Positions 11,281-24,042 are shown, counted from the first letter of the stretch. The stretch: 64,000 nucleotides of DNA from Xenopus tropicalis (GCF_000004195.4 NC_030681.2:89225681-89289680); one strand, 5' to 3'. The notes: generated by a model not told the origin, from the sequence alone. Numbers and translations are program-made.

Positions 11281-12337
11281 AATGGCTGAGGCAAGATTGT
11301 AGCATTGTTATAAATGAATAACTAAAACCTTTAACATAAGACAAATGTGCTGTTCTCTGGATAGACTGTTTATAGTAATTAAACCAAGACACTACTGAAC
11401 TGTTTATAGAAGACCTTATTGTATTTTAAAGTACTTTTATAAAAGAGAAATGAATAAAGCAAATATCATTCCGATAATTTAAAGATACATACTTCCTAGA
11501 GTCTTCTGTGTTGTTCTTCAGATCTTGTTTTATACAGAAAACCTCTTCTCTCCTTTCAAGTATGGCAAAGGTAGGAAACATATATTAAAAAGCGCTTCAT
11601 TATTACTGAATCAGAACATAGTCTTTATTTTTATAGCAGAACACTCAACTCAAGACTTACACCAGATGTTCCTGGTTATTGTTTCTGTTCCAATTGCCCT
11701 ATACTCATACCAGTTTTTTTTTTTTCAAAAGCCCATTTTAAAAGAAATTACTTTACAGACATGAAAGGAAATGTATATGATGAACCAGGCTGAAGGGTTC
11801 CTTTATTTATATCATGCCTTATTAACGGTTGCTGTGATATATTCTTCATTGTACTTTTTTTTATCTTCAGTGGATTTTTCTCTCTTGTTATGCAAGACTT
11901 GGTTATCAAACTCAAAAGAATTTCAAGTGACATACAAGTGCCACAAAGACCAAAAGAAAACATATTCTGTTGTTACAACTACTAAAGTCTGTTGAAAAAT
12001 AATTAGAAAAAAGGATATTTTGGGTGTTTTTGAGATATATACTGTATATAGTGTATGAGTTCTCATCAGTTTCCAAAGTTCATAAAGTCTTGTATCTGAC
12101 TCGAAAGCATCTTTTTTTAAAAATAGATAAGGAAAACCCTAGGTATAATAGATACTATACCCTATATAGGAAATAAATGTAAACCCCTAATTCACGCTTT
12201 TTTGTGATCAGAGATAAAAACAAATTGTTAAAAGTGAATGTTCTAAAATTTTTTAATGAGCATTAAGGACTATTAAATCATCCTCACAGTGTATCAGCCG
12301 ACTCTCAAAACAATTAAAAAAAGGGTGTATTTAAATT
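11281..12337. other. no recognised feature
   Basis: Frames at 11525-11764 and 11771-11995 are under 80 codons, hydrophobic and not recognised. No repeat family seen. Confidence 0.35.
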
Positions 12338-12681
12338 TTCAGCAAATCTGTCCCATTTTGCTTTGCTTTAAAATGAGCGAAATTTTGAAAAAGTTAGTGA
12401 AACGTAAAAATAATGCACGTAAAAAAATTTGTGTATGTCAAAAGACATACGCACAAATTTTTTTTACGTGCATTATTTTCGCGGTTTGCAAACTTTTTCA
12501 AAGTTTTGCTAATTTTTAGGTGAAGCGAAACGGCATTCATTTTTACCCATGCAACAATTCATTTTGGCACTCCCAACTTTTTTTCTCGTGCAGCAAATTT
12601 TTTCCCTGTTTCGCAAAAAAAATCTGCTAATGGCGAAACGCAGAAATCCATGCCTGCCGAAAAATCCATGCTCAGCACTAG
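12338..12681 (+). mobile_element. hAT-type MITE copy with internal palindrome
   Basis: Contains 'aaatctgtcccattttgc' near its left side and ends 'ccatgctcagcacta', as in other TAGTGATGAGC copies. The exact left end is lost. The interior (12378-12510) folds back on itself around 'gtc-AAAA-gac'; the inner 30-base arms are almost perfect. Confidence 0.55.
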
Positions 12682-12715
12682 TTTTCTGCTATTACATTTC
12701 TGACATTAAAGGAGA

Positions 12716-13154
12716 AGGAAAGGCTAGTAAAGAGTTAATCTCAAGCTGCAGGCATACCTTCAGTTCTCTCAATAGTGCCCTTAAGTCTCCCCATATTTCT
12801 CTCGTTCAGATGATCAGAAGCCTCATAGGAAAACAAAATGCTGAGCTCTGTAAAGAAAGTTCCCATAATGCCTTGCTCCTGCACCAAGACCAAGACCGGT
12901 GTACATGCTCAGTTTGTAAGACTATGAGGAAGCTTCCTGCTGATTGGCTCAGATCACACATTCCTAAGGGGGGAGGGAGTTTGTGAGGGAGGGAACAGGA
13001 GAGAGGAGAGAGCTGTGTGTCTCTTGCACAGGAAAAAAAAGAGACAAGAAATCCTGTGTTTCTTTTGACAGAGGACTCAGTACAGCTTATGGCTGTATTT
13101 ACATAGACCTTTCTGATAAAGCTTACTTAGTCTTTACCTTTCCTTCTTCTTTAA
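12716..13154 (+). mobile_element. T2/Kolobok-like MITE, AAAGGAGAAGG subfamily, complete
   Basis: TTAAAGGAGAAGGAAAGG on the left, CCTTTCCTTCTTCTTTAA on the right, TTAA at both ends, 439 bp. Shares 'tctcaagctgcaggcatacc' and the GATTGGCTCAGAT block with the copies at 14177 and 56635. The 145-codon open frame here is a chance frame: it is not conserved in the sister copies. Confidence 0.85.
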
Positions 13155-13173
13155 ATTGTTATTATATACTGAA

Positions 13174-13500
13174 TAGTGATGAACGAATTGTTTTCTCCAG
13201 CCAAGCATTCGCGGTGAAATTCTGCAGTTTTCCATAGGCATATTTTTCCCGAAACTGCAGTAAAAATTCACAGCAAAAAAAAAAAAATAGCCAAAAAACA
13301 ATGGAGTGAGAAAAAACTCGAGGAAAATGCCCATTGACTTTAACGCATTAGGTGTGAGGAAAAAAGTGATGCACGTAAAATTAAGTCACGTGGTAGCAGC
13401 AAAAAAAAGTCTATTGACTTCAATGCATTTTGCCTTTTTGTGAATTTTTCAGCTGTTTTGCAAATTTGTCACCAAACGGGATAGATTCTCTCATCGCAAA
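13174..13500 (+). mobile_element. hAT-type MITE, diverged
   Basis: Begins TAGTGATGAACGAATTG right after the T2 copy. The interior has the 'attgacttcaatgcattt' and 'cacgtggtagc' blocks of the family. The right terminus is degraded ('ctctcatcgcaaatag'). Confidence 0.5.
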
Positions 13501-14089
13501 TAGTGAACTAATACATTATAGGCAGCAACTTTATACAGCCGGCACTGAGCCATAGCACTCCAGTGAGCAGAATGGTGTTTGACTGCTAAAAGTAATCCAA
13601 TCCATTCTGATCAAGTGACATATTCATTTGCTTTTATAAATGTGTCAATTTGTTAAACGCATTCCTCTCAGTCAGAGAAATGTTTAATAATGAGAGAACG
13701 TTTGATTTGCTGAGAATTCGTCAGGATTCCACAGCAAATATGTTCCATATTTATCCTCAGTGATAGGAATGTTTCTGTATTTCATTAATTGGTTTATGAA
13801 TAGGCTCCTGTAATATAACATTCTAAAGGCAGGACTAAAAATAATGCTATATGGTGATATGTTTCAGCCAAAATTTTCAAAGGGGGGGGGGGGGGTTCAC
13901 ATAGACTAGACCAATTCCTTTAGATAGTGTTAGCATGGAAATATTTATTGAAGAGATAACATGTTCCAGACTACATAACTAGGTGCAAAAAGAATCCTGT
14001 TTCTATGGTATCATTTTGTTCCCTTATTATAAGGTCTGGGATTTTTGCTTGTTGCTTCTTTTTTTCATAGTTACAGGGGAAGTTACACA
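13501..14089. other. unassigned, with a G14 run
   Basis: A run of 14 G lies at 13882-13895. Nothing else recognised. Confidence 0.4.
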
Positions 14090-14090
14090 G

Positions 14091-14829
14091 TACAAGTATG
14101 GGACCTGTTATCCAGAATGCTCAGGACCTGGGGTTTTCTGCATAAGGAATCTTACTGTAATTTAGATTTACATACCTTAAAGGAGAAGGAAAGGCTAATA
14201 AAGAGTTAATCTCAAGCTGCAGGCATACCTTCAGTTCTCTCATATTTCTCCCGTTCAGATGATCAGAAGCCTCATAGGAAAAAAAAACACTGAGCTCTGT
14301 AAAGAAAGTTCCCATAATGCCTCGCTCCTGCACCGAGACCAAGACCAGTGCACATGTTCAGTTTGTAAGACTATGAGGAAGCTTCCTGCTGATTGGCTCA
14401 GATCCACATTCCTAAGGGGTGGGAGCAGGAGAGAGGAGAGAGCTGCGTGTCTCTGGCACAGGAAAACAAAGAAACAACAAATTCTGTTTCTTTTGACAGA
14501 GAAGTCAGTGCAGCATTTCTGTGAGTGCTTATGGCTGTATTTACATAGACCTTTCTGATAAAGCTTACTTAGTTTTTACCTTTCCTTCTCCTTTAAATCT
14601 ACTAAAAAAAAATTAAACATTAAATAAACCCAATAGGATTGTTTTGCCTTCAATAAGGATTAATTATATCTTAGTTTAGTTTTATCCAGTTTTATTTTTA
14701 TAGAGAAATGGGAAATCATTTTTAAAAATTGGAATTTTTTTTATTAAATTGAGTCTATGGGAGATGGCCTTCCTATAATTTGGAACTTTCCGAATAATGG
14801 GTTCTAGGATAATCAATCCCATACCTGTA
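14091..14829 (+). mobile_element. ACAGGTATGGGATCC-type TIR element, split by a T2 MITE
   Basis: Left part 'acaagtatgggacctg' through 'tttagatttacatacc', right part 'tctactaaa' through 'atcccatacctgtac'. The host element reads continuously once the T2 insert at its TTAA site is taken out. Confidence 0.8.
14177..14596 (+). mobile_element. T2/Kolobok-like MITE nested at a TTAA site
   Basis: TTAAAGGAGAAGGAAAGG to CCTTTCCTTCTCCTTTAA, about 420 bp, with TTAA at both junctions. The unoccupied site can be read in the sister TIR element at about 45797 ('catgctttaagtttact'), giving direct support for TTAA duplication. Confidence 0.9.
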
Positions 14830-15049
14830 CTGTGTTTATGAGAGTTCTATATATTTTTGTATTTTTACAAAAATGCCTTTGCATATATTTTTTTTAACTT
14901 TGCACCTTAACCAATTGAATAAATGATGCTTGGTGATGTCATCAGTTATAATGGGTTTCATGTAATTTCTGTCACATGACTCACTGGAAATTGTGTATTA
15001 TAATAAAAAATACATAACTTAAAATAATATAACAATTAATAATATAATA

Positions 15050-15165
15050 AATATGAGGATTTTTGAAGTCACCTCATAGTTCCATGACCTGTATAAAAGC
15101 ACCTTGGCCTTGTACCTTTATATATGGTCATGGAACTCCTCGGGGACTTATAATATCCTTATATT
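15050..15165. mobile_element. small fold-back MITE
   Basis: 'ttccatgacc' near 15080 is answered by 'ggtcatggaa' near 15125. The outer parts, 'aggatttttgaagtcacctc' and 'ataatatcctta', pair loosely. Half-copies lie at 49854-49925 and 63420-63460. Confidence 0.5.
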
Positions 15166-15729
15166 TTACAGCAGAGGGTACATTATTCACTATATAACAT
15201 GCATGCCTTGGTAAACAGATAAATATTAAAGTGCTCTTTAATGTTTTACTTATTGAAAAGATAAATTTTATTAAACTCCCCATTTTCTCACATGTATATA
15301 GATTTTAGGAACAGAATGTTCAGTTTATTCTATGATTCTATGCATCTAAGAAAACGTTTCCATGACTTGATGCTCTGTATCATCCTTCTACATATTAATT
15401 TACTCAAGGGTGTTTTTTCAGCCAAAATATGAATACTGCTGTACAGTAAATGCCTTGTTCACTTTTTCAAGGTCCCAACAGACTCATCTTTGCTTCTGAA
15501 GAACATTCTTTAAATACCACAGAATTATAGGCCAGACAGGTTAAATGCTGTTCAACCTGACATTTTGATCTATTTTTTAATGCTAGCTATCATTTCAAAA
15601 AAGAAAAGTGGTACAGTATGTTAAATCTGGAAGTGGAAGCTTGTCTTATTGTATTCACCCTGCTCATTGTAGTTTGTGAAAATGTAATATATATACAGTA
15701 TACATATTGTGTTCTATTGCACAAACAGT
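15166..15729. other. no recognised feature
   Basis: AT-rich DNA without recognisable genes or repeats. Confidence 0.4.
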
Positions 15730-16130
15730 AAGGGGGCATTTACTAATCCGCAATTTTTTGGAGTTGGGGTTTTTGACACAGAAAAAGGTGCAACCCCACC
15801 CAAAAAGTAGCAACTTTTTAAAGATTTATAATGCTTTATTTCCGCGTCAATTCCGAATCCAAAAACTCTCCACCTAAAACCTGTTGAATCATGTAGAAGT
15901 CAATGGCAGCTTTCTCTTACTTTCCCTGGAAAATTTTTGTCTCTGGATTTTGTGTAACAATTTCAAAAAGTCAGGTTTATTGTGCGGAAAAATTGCGCTT
16001 GTATCGAAAAAATTGCACTTTTTGTGACTTTTCTTGGTCTTTTTACCGCACACACTTTTTCATTTCGGATTTTTCGATAAATTTCTGGCAATTGTGGAAT
16101 AAATTTGAATTTTAGTAGATCTGCCCCTAA
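15730..16130. mobile_element. MITE with GGGGCATTTACTAA-type ends
   Basis: Left 'aagggggcatttactaatcc', right 'tttagtagatctgcccctaa'. The interior has 'catgtagaagtcaatggcag', shared with 36660-37021 and, in related form, with 46255-47072 and 53200-53545. Non-coding. Confidence 0.6.
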
Positions 16131-16876
16131 GTATTGATTGCTTAACAAATTAATGCAAATAAAGGCAAGAAAAGCAAGGCTAACACATAAATAGTATAAA
16201 ATATTTCACTGCAGGATATAATATTTCTTGGTAGGATATAAGGATAAACCTACAGTATCAGAAGTGCATCTGAAATACCCCCTTTTTCAACATGAGCTGA
16301 CTGAATAGCGCTTGTACTAAACTTACCTTTTGCCTATTGTTTTAATTAAGAAATATCTATGGTTTCTGTTATTTCTGGCACTAATCAAGAACATGAACCC
16401 AGTTTCACTCTGGCACTTTCTGTCACTTCCGGTACCAAAGAACTTCAAAGGAGCTAATAAAACAAATTACCAGTCCACTAAGAGCCCCCTGATAATAAGC
16501 TGCCCAAAGGCTACTGCAAGAGAGGGGTAAATACAGGATAAATACTGCATACAGGAGACTCCCTTTTACTTCTCCAAAGCCCCATGAAGGGGCCAGATCC
16601 AGAGTTTGAGAAAAACTTTCTTTGCAGTGTATGGGTGTATATAGTATTAGTATTACCCTAATACTCAGGGTGGACCTCTTTTCTCCAAGCTCAGTGCTTT
16701 CACTTTGTAGAACCACTGGTATGAAACCCTTCTGTATTGTATAAACATAATTAAAACGTATGAAGGCCTATTAATGTCTTGGACTGCTATGCCTTTTTTT
16801 ACAATCTTATTGGTGTTCTATAAACACCCCAAAATTTTCCTGGATCCAGTTGTACATAATAAACACTTTCACAAAA
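16131..16876. other. no recognised feature
   Basis: Unassigned. A 97-codon minus frame at 16423-16716 is not recognised. Confidence 0.35.
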
Positions 16877-16884
16877 GTTCTCAG

Positions 16885-17257
16885 TAGTGATGAGCGACTG
16901 TTTTGTTTCGCTGGGAAATTCAGGAAACTGCTGAAAAATTTGTGAAACAGCTAAAATTTCAAGAAACGTATTGAAGTCAATAGGCGTAATTTTTTTTCGC
17001 AAATGCATTAAAGTCAGGGGGCATTTTTTTTCAATTCCAAATGCATTAAAGTCAATGGGCATTTTTTTGCCTCTACTTTTTTGTCTTGGAAGAAGATTTT
17101 TCTTGACAACTTTTTTGACTTGGTGACTTTTTTGTCTTGGTGACTTTTTTTTAGCTCAGCAAGTTTTTTGGCACAGTTTAGCGAAAAAATTTACAGATGG
17201 CAAAATGCAGAAATTCACTGCAAATCCATGGCTGGTTAAAAAAATTGCTCATTACTA
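16885..17257 (+). mobile_element. hAT-type MITE
   Basis: TAGTGATGAGCGACTG to ATTGCTCATTACTA. Flanks GTTCTCAG and TTTCTTAG agree at 6 of 8 positions (decayed 8-bp target duplication). The interior repeats 'gcattaaagtcaatgggcat'. Confidence 0.75.
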
Positions 17258-18397
17258 TTTCTTAGTATTTCCTTTTCTGTTCCAAATCAAGCACTGATGT
17301 GCCCTTGATGCAGTGGAACCCTTGAGCTATCACCACCTTCTAACAAGGTGTAGCACCAGGGTTTCCTTTGTGCCCAGTCTCAATAGGCAATGCACACTTG
17401 CATATAAAAAATCAGGCACAGACATCACTCACATGGCAAACACTGGAAATGATGCCAGACAGAAGGCAGTGGAAACTCAAGACTAAGAACAGGCAAAAGT
17501 CACTAATGAGGATCAGAGAATAAATTGTCCTAGTTTTAGGGCAGGAATGGCTCATATCACTTGGCAAAGTGCTGGGAATCTAAGTATCCCTATAAAAGGG
17601 AATAAAAAGCTGAAATCAGGAGGGGAACTCCCATTCCACCTGCTAAAAGGTAAGTGCTGATGATTGGTCAACACTGCTGAATAATTATGATGGCACAGTA
17701 TATAATTTAAGTATTAGCACTTATATTAACATAAGGGCTATCATCTTAGTATACAACTTCTCCTGGCACTTACACATGTTTCAGCTGGGAAAATGTATCC
17801 TTAGGCTCAATAACAAAGTTTGTATTCTTTTAAAAGTATTTTTACCTGTTATCATAAAAAAGCATCGCCTCATTACACCTACATTGCTATATATATTGAT
17901 TCTCCTAGCCAGCAAAAAAAATATAATAAAATGTACATGTGCCTGGGGATATTGCAGTGCAGGCAGGATATGTACGAAAATGTTCCAATTCACCTGCCAT
18001 ATTTCTTAGAAGAATAACAGTAAAATGACACCTTCTAGCACATCCAAGTAAATTTACAGCTTTCTACCGTTCAGAAACAATTCACTCAAATCACAGGGTG
18101 AAATTCCTTATTTTAAGGCTTCATATGAAAGATAGAGTTTGCAAATATCTTTAAAATCTAAATAATAACTCTGGAAGGTATTTCAGGAAACAAATCTATC
18201 TGATTTGGCAAGGGCTTTCCTTGGGGTCAAGCTGACTTCCAAAGATCTATTTCAAGTCTGCATTCTCCACAGAGATATTACACACTATGTTTGTAAATAG
18301 TATTTAAAATTCATACTTACTCTAAACTTGACATTATGTTCATGTTACTCATCATTCACTTTTTTTTTCTTTAAATAGAAAGTAAACATCCTGTATA
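17258..18397. other. no recognised feature
   Basis: No gene or family recognised; short frames on both strands only. Confidence 0.4.
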
Positions 18398-18490
18398 GAG
18401 ATGAGCAGATCTTTTCTGCTGAAAGATCTGCGAAACAGTGTCGTCTATTGACAATGAGTTTTGCAAATTTTACATGGGCAACATTTTTTT
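18398..18490 (+). mobile_element. hAT-type MITE, left fragment
   Basis: 'tagagatgagcagatctttt' and a 'gtctattgac' block resemble the left third of the TAGTGATGAGC family. No right end. Confidence 0.4.
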
Positions 18491-19509
18491 ATGCGCAAAT
18501 GGCCACAGTTCTATTGGCTGTTAGTTGCAATTGAAATTGCTAAGCTAATTCTCAGTGAGAATGAAATCAAATGTTCAAAGTCCAGTTCTCTTCCAGCCAC
18601 CTCAACATTTGTTTCTGACTCTGTGGGGCATCCAAGTGCTTTAGCTGCTCCTGTGGGCAATGTCACGAGCACTTCTCGACTGAAGAGCACACATGCGCAA
18701 GAGAGCTTTGGCCAGAAAGGAATGAGAGAGTGGAGATAGGAGGGGACTGGGGAGGGTGCACCGCACAAGGGAGACTTGGTCTTAGGGCACCCCATTTAGC
18801 AATCCGGGCCTGCAATCGGCTTGATTTAAAGAGCAAAGATAATGCTTAGAATGTATATCAGCTACATGCTAAGGTTGCAAAAACATACAATGGGTGAATA
18901 CATTTGCATCACTTCTTTACCCCATGGGGCACAAGTGCAAGCACCCCTTAATGCTCATTCTGGGAGTACTTGCACCACCTTACCTGCAGCACTCTGTACT
19001 GAGCTTTGGGTGAAAAATCCAGCAATCAGTGCAGAGAGCAGTGCCAGGATGTACAGCTATGCCCTGCCCTAAGGTAGGCAGTAAGCACAGGGTCCTGATA
19101 CAGGCTGCACATGCTGTCGCTTCATACAATACATTGTGTGTCTGAATTACGCACAAGGCTACGTACCTCCCCTGCCCACCTTTTTTGTATCCTGCCCTGA
19201 CTAAGGCAATCAGCCATGGCTCCAAAGGCTGTGCCAAAATGGACTGCAAAGGCCTATGGCCAATCGCGATGTGCAAAGAGCAAAAAAATGGCCAATTGTA
19301 GTCTTTCTTTACACTTTGCATGCATTCTGCTTTTCAAATGAGGCTTATATATCTAACCAAGGCAAGTTTCCCACCTTGGCTGACAAATAGTTGAGACATA
19401 TCAACAGGCTTCAGATGTTTGAGTGCAACTAAAGGACGCATGATAGTACAACAAAGTTCAGTCAAAGGTAATATTAAATATGCTCTACATGGCTATGTTG
19501 AACATATTA
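18491..19509. other. no recognised feature
   Basis: Mixed-composition DNA with frames up to 113 codons (18980-19321, minus) that match nothing I know. Confidence 0.35.
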
Positions 19510-19674
19510 TGATTGTTTTGCCGCCAATATGGTTTCATACAGCTTAGTTAGGATCAAGTACAAGGTACTGCTTTATTATTACAGAGAAATGGAAAATTTA
19601 AAATATTAGAAAAATTTGCTTAAAATTCATAAAATTTGAAATTCAGAGTTCCAGATAAGGGATCCCATTCCTGC
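19510..19674 (+). mobile_element. ACAGGTATGGGATCC-type TIR element, right-half fragment
   Basis: Contains 'ggatcaagtacaaggtact' and ends 'agataagggatcccattcct', matching the right half of the family. Confidence 0.6.
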
Positions 19675-19680
19675 ATGTAT

Positions 19681-19712
19681 ATCAGATAGATAGATAGATA
19701 GATAGATAGAGA
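19681..19712. repeat. (GATA)n microsatellite
   Basis: Short GATA tract, with 'tagatatatatatag' after it. Confidence 0.85.
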
Positions 19713-19739
19713 TTGATACATACATAGATATATATATAG

Positions 19740-20399
19740 ATGTAAATGTAAGTAAAATTATATTCACATATCAATATGTATTTTTTAAATGAATGCAAAT
19801 ATCTGGTGTTATCATAAATGGAAACTGTGAAAGATTTTTACAATCGTGACTCATACAAAAAAACTGTTATTGTGTTCAGTACTAAATATTCACACCAAAT
19901 TAAGTACGTGCTTGTGATATATTACATGAATATAAAATTACAGTTTTCACTTCATAAAAATAATAAAAGCCAATGTTCTTGTTCTAAATAGAAGAAAGCC
20001 CTGTAAAGCTGTTATTGTAGTGGGCAATATCCAAGCATTTAAAGTATCCAAAGTATTGCTGTAGTTTTACGGTTTCCACATTGTTAGCGTTTTTGCATAT
20101 GATAAAATAATCAAGAAAAACAGAAAAAATGCATGTGTTTAAAGAGGTATTGGTCTTCAAAACCTTTTTCTCAGGTCTCATTTATTAGAACCTTAAAATA
20201 TATTTAATCTTTGTAATGAAGCAATGTAGCAGAAAATGACACCTTACAAAAGCTATAATAATAGCTGAAGATGTTATGTGAATTTTACCTTGAAGGTGTA
20301 TAGGGATACCATGTAGTGAATATCCTCTCAAGCATGCAGCCCCTAGATATCGAGTACTGTACCTGCAGAATAGGTGTTTCCATGAGTCAAACGAACTGG
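19740..20399. other. no recognised feature
   Basis: AT-rich DNA without recognisable genes or repeats. Confidence 0.4.
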
Positions 20400-22950
20400 G
20401 GGAGTTCCATAGTTACATAGTTACATAGGGTTGAAAAAAGACCATTGTCCATCAAGTTCAACCCATCCGAGTAAACCCAGCACACAACCTATACTAACCA
20501 ATCTATACACTCACATACATAAACTATATATACAACCAGTAATACTAACTGTAGATATAAGTATCACAATAGCCTTGGATATTCTGATTGTTCAAGAACT
20601 CATCCAGGCCCCTCTTAAAGGCATTAACAGAGTCTGCCATTACCACATCACTAGGAAGGGCATTCCATAACCTCACTGCCCTCACCGTGAAAAACCACCT
20701 ACGCTGCTTCAAATGGAAGCTCCGTTCCTCTAATCTATAGGGGTGACCTCTGGTGCGTTGATTGTTTTTATGGGAAAAAGAACATCCCCCAACTGCCTAT
20801 AATCCCCTCTAATGTACTTGTACAGAGTAATCATGTCCCCTCGCAAGTGCCTCTTTTTCAGAGAAAACAACCCCAACCTCGACAGTCTAACCTCATAGCT
20901 TAAATCTTCCATCCCCTTTACCAGTTTAGTTGCACATCTCTGCACTCTCTCCAGCTCATTAATATCCTTCTTAAGGACTGGAGCCCAAAACTGCACTGCA
21001 TACTCAAGGTGAGACCTTACCAGGGACCTATAAAGAGGCAAAAATATGTTTTCATCCCTTGAGTCAATGCCCTTTTTTATACAAGACAGCACTTTATTTG
21101 CTGTAGTAGCCACAGAATGACACTGCCTGGAATTAGACAACTTGTGATCTACAAAAACCCCTAGATCCTTCTCCATTAAGGATACCCCCAACACACTACC
21201 ATTCAGTAGATAGTTCGCGTTTATATTATTTCTACCAAAGTGCATAACTTTGCACTTGTCAACATTGAACCTCATTTTCCAGTTTGCTGCCCAGTTTTCC
21301 AATTTTGTCAAATCACTCTGCAAAGCGGCAGCATCCTGCATGGAACTTATAGTTTTGCACAATTTAGTGTCATCAGCAAAAATAGAAATAGTACTGTCTA
21401 TGCCCTCCTCCAGGTCATTAATAAACAAGTTAAAAAGCAAAAGACCAAGGACTGACCCCTGCAGTACTCCACTAACCACACTGGTCCAATTAGAAAATGT
21501 TCCATTTAATTTGATCATTAACCTTCTGTGAGGTACTGTATCAAACGCTTTAGCAAAATCTAAGTAGATGACATCAACTGCCATTCCAGCATCAAGGTTC
21601 CTGCTCACCTCCTCATAAAAGGCGACTAAATTAGTCTGGCAAGATCTGTTACACATAAAACCATGCTGGCACAAACTAATAGTATTGTGAACTGCAATGT
21701 ATTCAACTATCCTATCTCTTATTACCCCTTCCAGAAGCTTTCCTACTACTGATGTCAGACTAACAGGCCTATAGTTTTCAGGCTGAGAACGAGATCCCTT
21801 TTTAAATAATGGCACCACATTAGCAATTCGCCAGTCTCTCGGCACCATGCCAAACCTCAACGAATCCTGAAAAATTATGTGAAGAGGCTTGGCAATCACA
21901 GCGCTCAGCTCATTTAATACCCTGGGATGAATCCCATCCGGTCCTGGACCTTTGTTTACCTTTACATGTTCAAGTCTCTTTTGAATTTCCTCCTGAGTGA
22001 CCCACGCGTCAGTAGCTAAATTACTAGAACTGGGTATATTAAAAGGAAAGCCTTCATTAGCTGGCTCCTCAGATGTATAGACAGATGAAAAATAAGAGTT
22101 CAAAATTTCAGCTTTTTCCCCGTTCTCATCAACCAACGTACCCCCCCCCGTGATAATAAGGTTCCCACCCCTTCTTCCTTCATTTTTTTACTATTCACAT
22201 AATTAAAAAATAATTTTGGATTCTTTTTACTACTAGCTGCAATATCCCTTTCCATCTCTATTTTAGATTGTCTGATAGCTTTTTTGCATGCTTTATTTGC
22301 TTCCTTGTACCTGATGAAAGTTTCTGCTGTTCCAGCTAACTTGAATGCTTTAAAAGCACGTTTTTTATTACCAACCTCGACCCTAACTCTTTTATTCAGC
22401 CATAAAGGTTTTGCTTTGCGATGCCTCTCCTTGCTTACAAGGGGAATATACTGTTGTGTATACCTGCAAAGCAATGTTTTAAAGATGTTCCATTTTCCTT
22501 CTGTGTCTAACCCCATGAAAAGCCTTTCCCAGTTGACACAATGCAGAGATGCCCTTATCCTGGCAAAGTCTGCACGTCTAAAATTGAGCGTTTTAGTTAC
22601 TCCCTTATAGAGCTGTTTCTGCAGCATATATCAAAGGAGACCATGTTGTGATCACTGTTCCCCAAATGCTCACCCACACAAATGTTAGCGATGAGTTCAG
22701 TATTATTAGATATTACCAGGTCCAAAATAGAATCATTCCTAGTAGGTTCTTGAACCACCTGAAATAAAAAGTTGTCATTTAGCATGTTTACAAACCTACT
22801 AGCTTTTTCTGACTTAGCCACCCCATTACTCCAGTCAATGTCCGGATAATTAAAGTCCCCCATAATAACAACTTGACCCAATTTTGAAGCCTCCTCCATT
22901 TGCAAAAGTAGCTGGGCCTCATCCCCCTCATCCATGTAATTCCAGTTTTG
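20400..22950 (-). mobile_element. CR1-type LINE, 5'-truncated, broken
   Basis: The 3' end faces left: two and a half TTACATAG units (20408-20430) followed by 'gggttgaaaaaagacc'. The element then runs on the minus strand through the 3' UTR and ORF2, and homology to the copy at 26371 stops near 22950 within the endonuclease domain. It sits in the opposite orientation to the intact copy, 3.4 kb away. Confidence 0.9.
20730..22935 (-). pseudogene. CR1 ORF2 remnant (endonuclease part and reverse transcriptase)
   Basis: Three overlapping minus-strand frames (22597-22935, 22100-22627, 20730-22136) together cover residues about 152-916 of the intact ORF2 at 26422. Seen: endonuclease GDFNYPDIDW and SDHNM, then RT blocks KGPGPDGIHP, LDFAKAFDTV, GSVLG and IFADDTKLC. 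Defects are frame changes near 22610 and near the C-run at 22141, a deletion near 21510 removing about 26 residues between the A and B RT blocks, and a shifted C-terminal end near 20760 that stops early. It cannot encode a working protein as it stands. Confidence 0.9.
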
Positions 22951-23404
22951 GCGATGGACCAGATATTGAGTTAACAGAAGTTTAGTACTGTCTGATTGTT
23001 CTATATCAGTATATTCTACTGTTTCAGTATATTCTGCTGTTTAGGAAACTCATGATAACAAATAGTTAAATGAAGCACTATATCGTTTATTACACCTTTT
23101 TCACTTATAAAGTATGTGAAAAAATTCCTTCTGGATGAAAGGGGTCTAAATGGAACCATGCTTGTCCCAGACCCAGTCCAGGGGAAGTTGTAAAAAACTT
23201 TCACAGAATAGTAACTAGAACTTTACATAAATATTAGCCTTGCAGTACCTTTTTAGTATACCTACTGTATTTGACGTTCTATAGTATTGCTGCCATATTG
23301 AAATTTAAAACAAATGTTCATTTGTAGAATGTGAAACTTTATTTCTTCTGTATACTATGGAGGAGCATGTTTTGTTGTCTTAAGACTGAGATTCAAACAG
23401 GGTA
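22951..23404. other. no recognised feature
   Basis: AT-rich DNA; direct 'cagtatattctactgttt'-like repeats near 23010-23040. Confidence 0.4.
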
Positions 23405-23697
23405 CCAATAATAAAAAAAAAAAGTAAAAAGTGAATTTGTGGTAAATTTCCACATTTCCTCATTGGCAAATTTTCAGCAAAACTGTAGTGACAAATCACC
23501 CATAACATCCATTGACTTTAATATATTTAAAATGAAAAATAAGTCACACGCATAAAAAATGGTAAAAATTGACGTGTGTGCGTAAAAAAAAGCCACGTGG
23601 TAGCGCATTTGCCAAATTTTCAACCTATTTGGTGTATTTTTCAGCAGTTTTGTGAATTTTACAGCATAGAGTAATGGGACAAGTTTGCTCATCACTA
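23405..23697 (-). mobile_element. hAT-type MITE
   Basis: Right boundary 'gtttgctcatcacta' is the reverse of the family's TAGTGATGAGC end. The interior has 'gccacgtggtagc' and 'attgactttaatatattt'. The other end is not clear. Confidence 0.6.
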
Positions 23698-23948
23698 GCT
23701 AACAAAGAGCTTTTGGTATGAAAATAAACTGGCCTCATTATGCCTCTCTTCTTTAGTGTAAATAAAGACAAGCAGAACCTTAAACTTACTACATATTAAA
23801 GATGTTGTCTTACTTTTGCTTTGTAAAGAAGGGATTCTCTCCAATTAAACAGAAATAGAAGTGTCTGCAGATTTCTATAATAGTCTACTATAATGCAATT
23901 CTTCTAGATTTCCTTCCACTAAGAACTTATCATCATTATCAAGGATGT

Positions 23949-23962
23949 GGGGGGGGGGGGGG
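23949..23962. repeat. G14 run
   Basis: Fourteen consecutive G residues in unassigned AT-rich DNA. Confidence 0.9.
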
Positions 23963-24042
23963 AAGTCAATATTAAATTGACAAAACCTTTTTTCTTAAAC
24001 TTTCTATAACTTTCAAGATGAAAACATAATTTTGCATCTTTA

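Noticed and set aside
12549..12986. 145-codon frame
   Set aside because: It spans the junction of a hAT MITE and a T2 MITE and is not kept in sister copies.
22284..22610. 108-codon plus-strand frame and its twin at 27204-27530
   Set aside because: Antisense shadows of CR1 ORF2; conservation follows from the sense protein.
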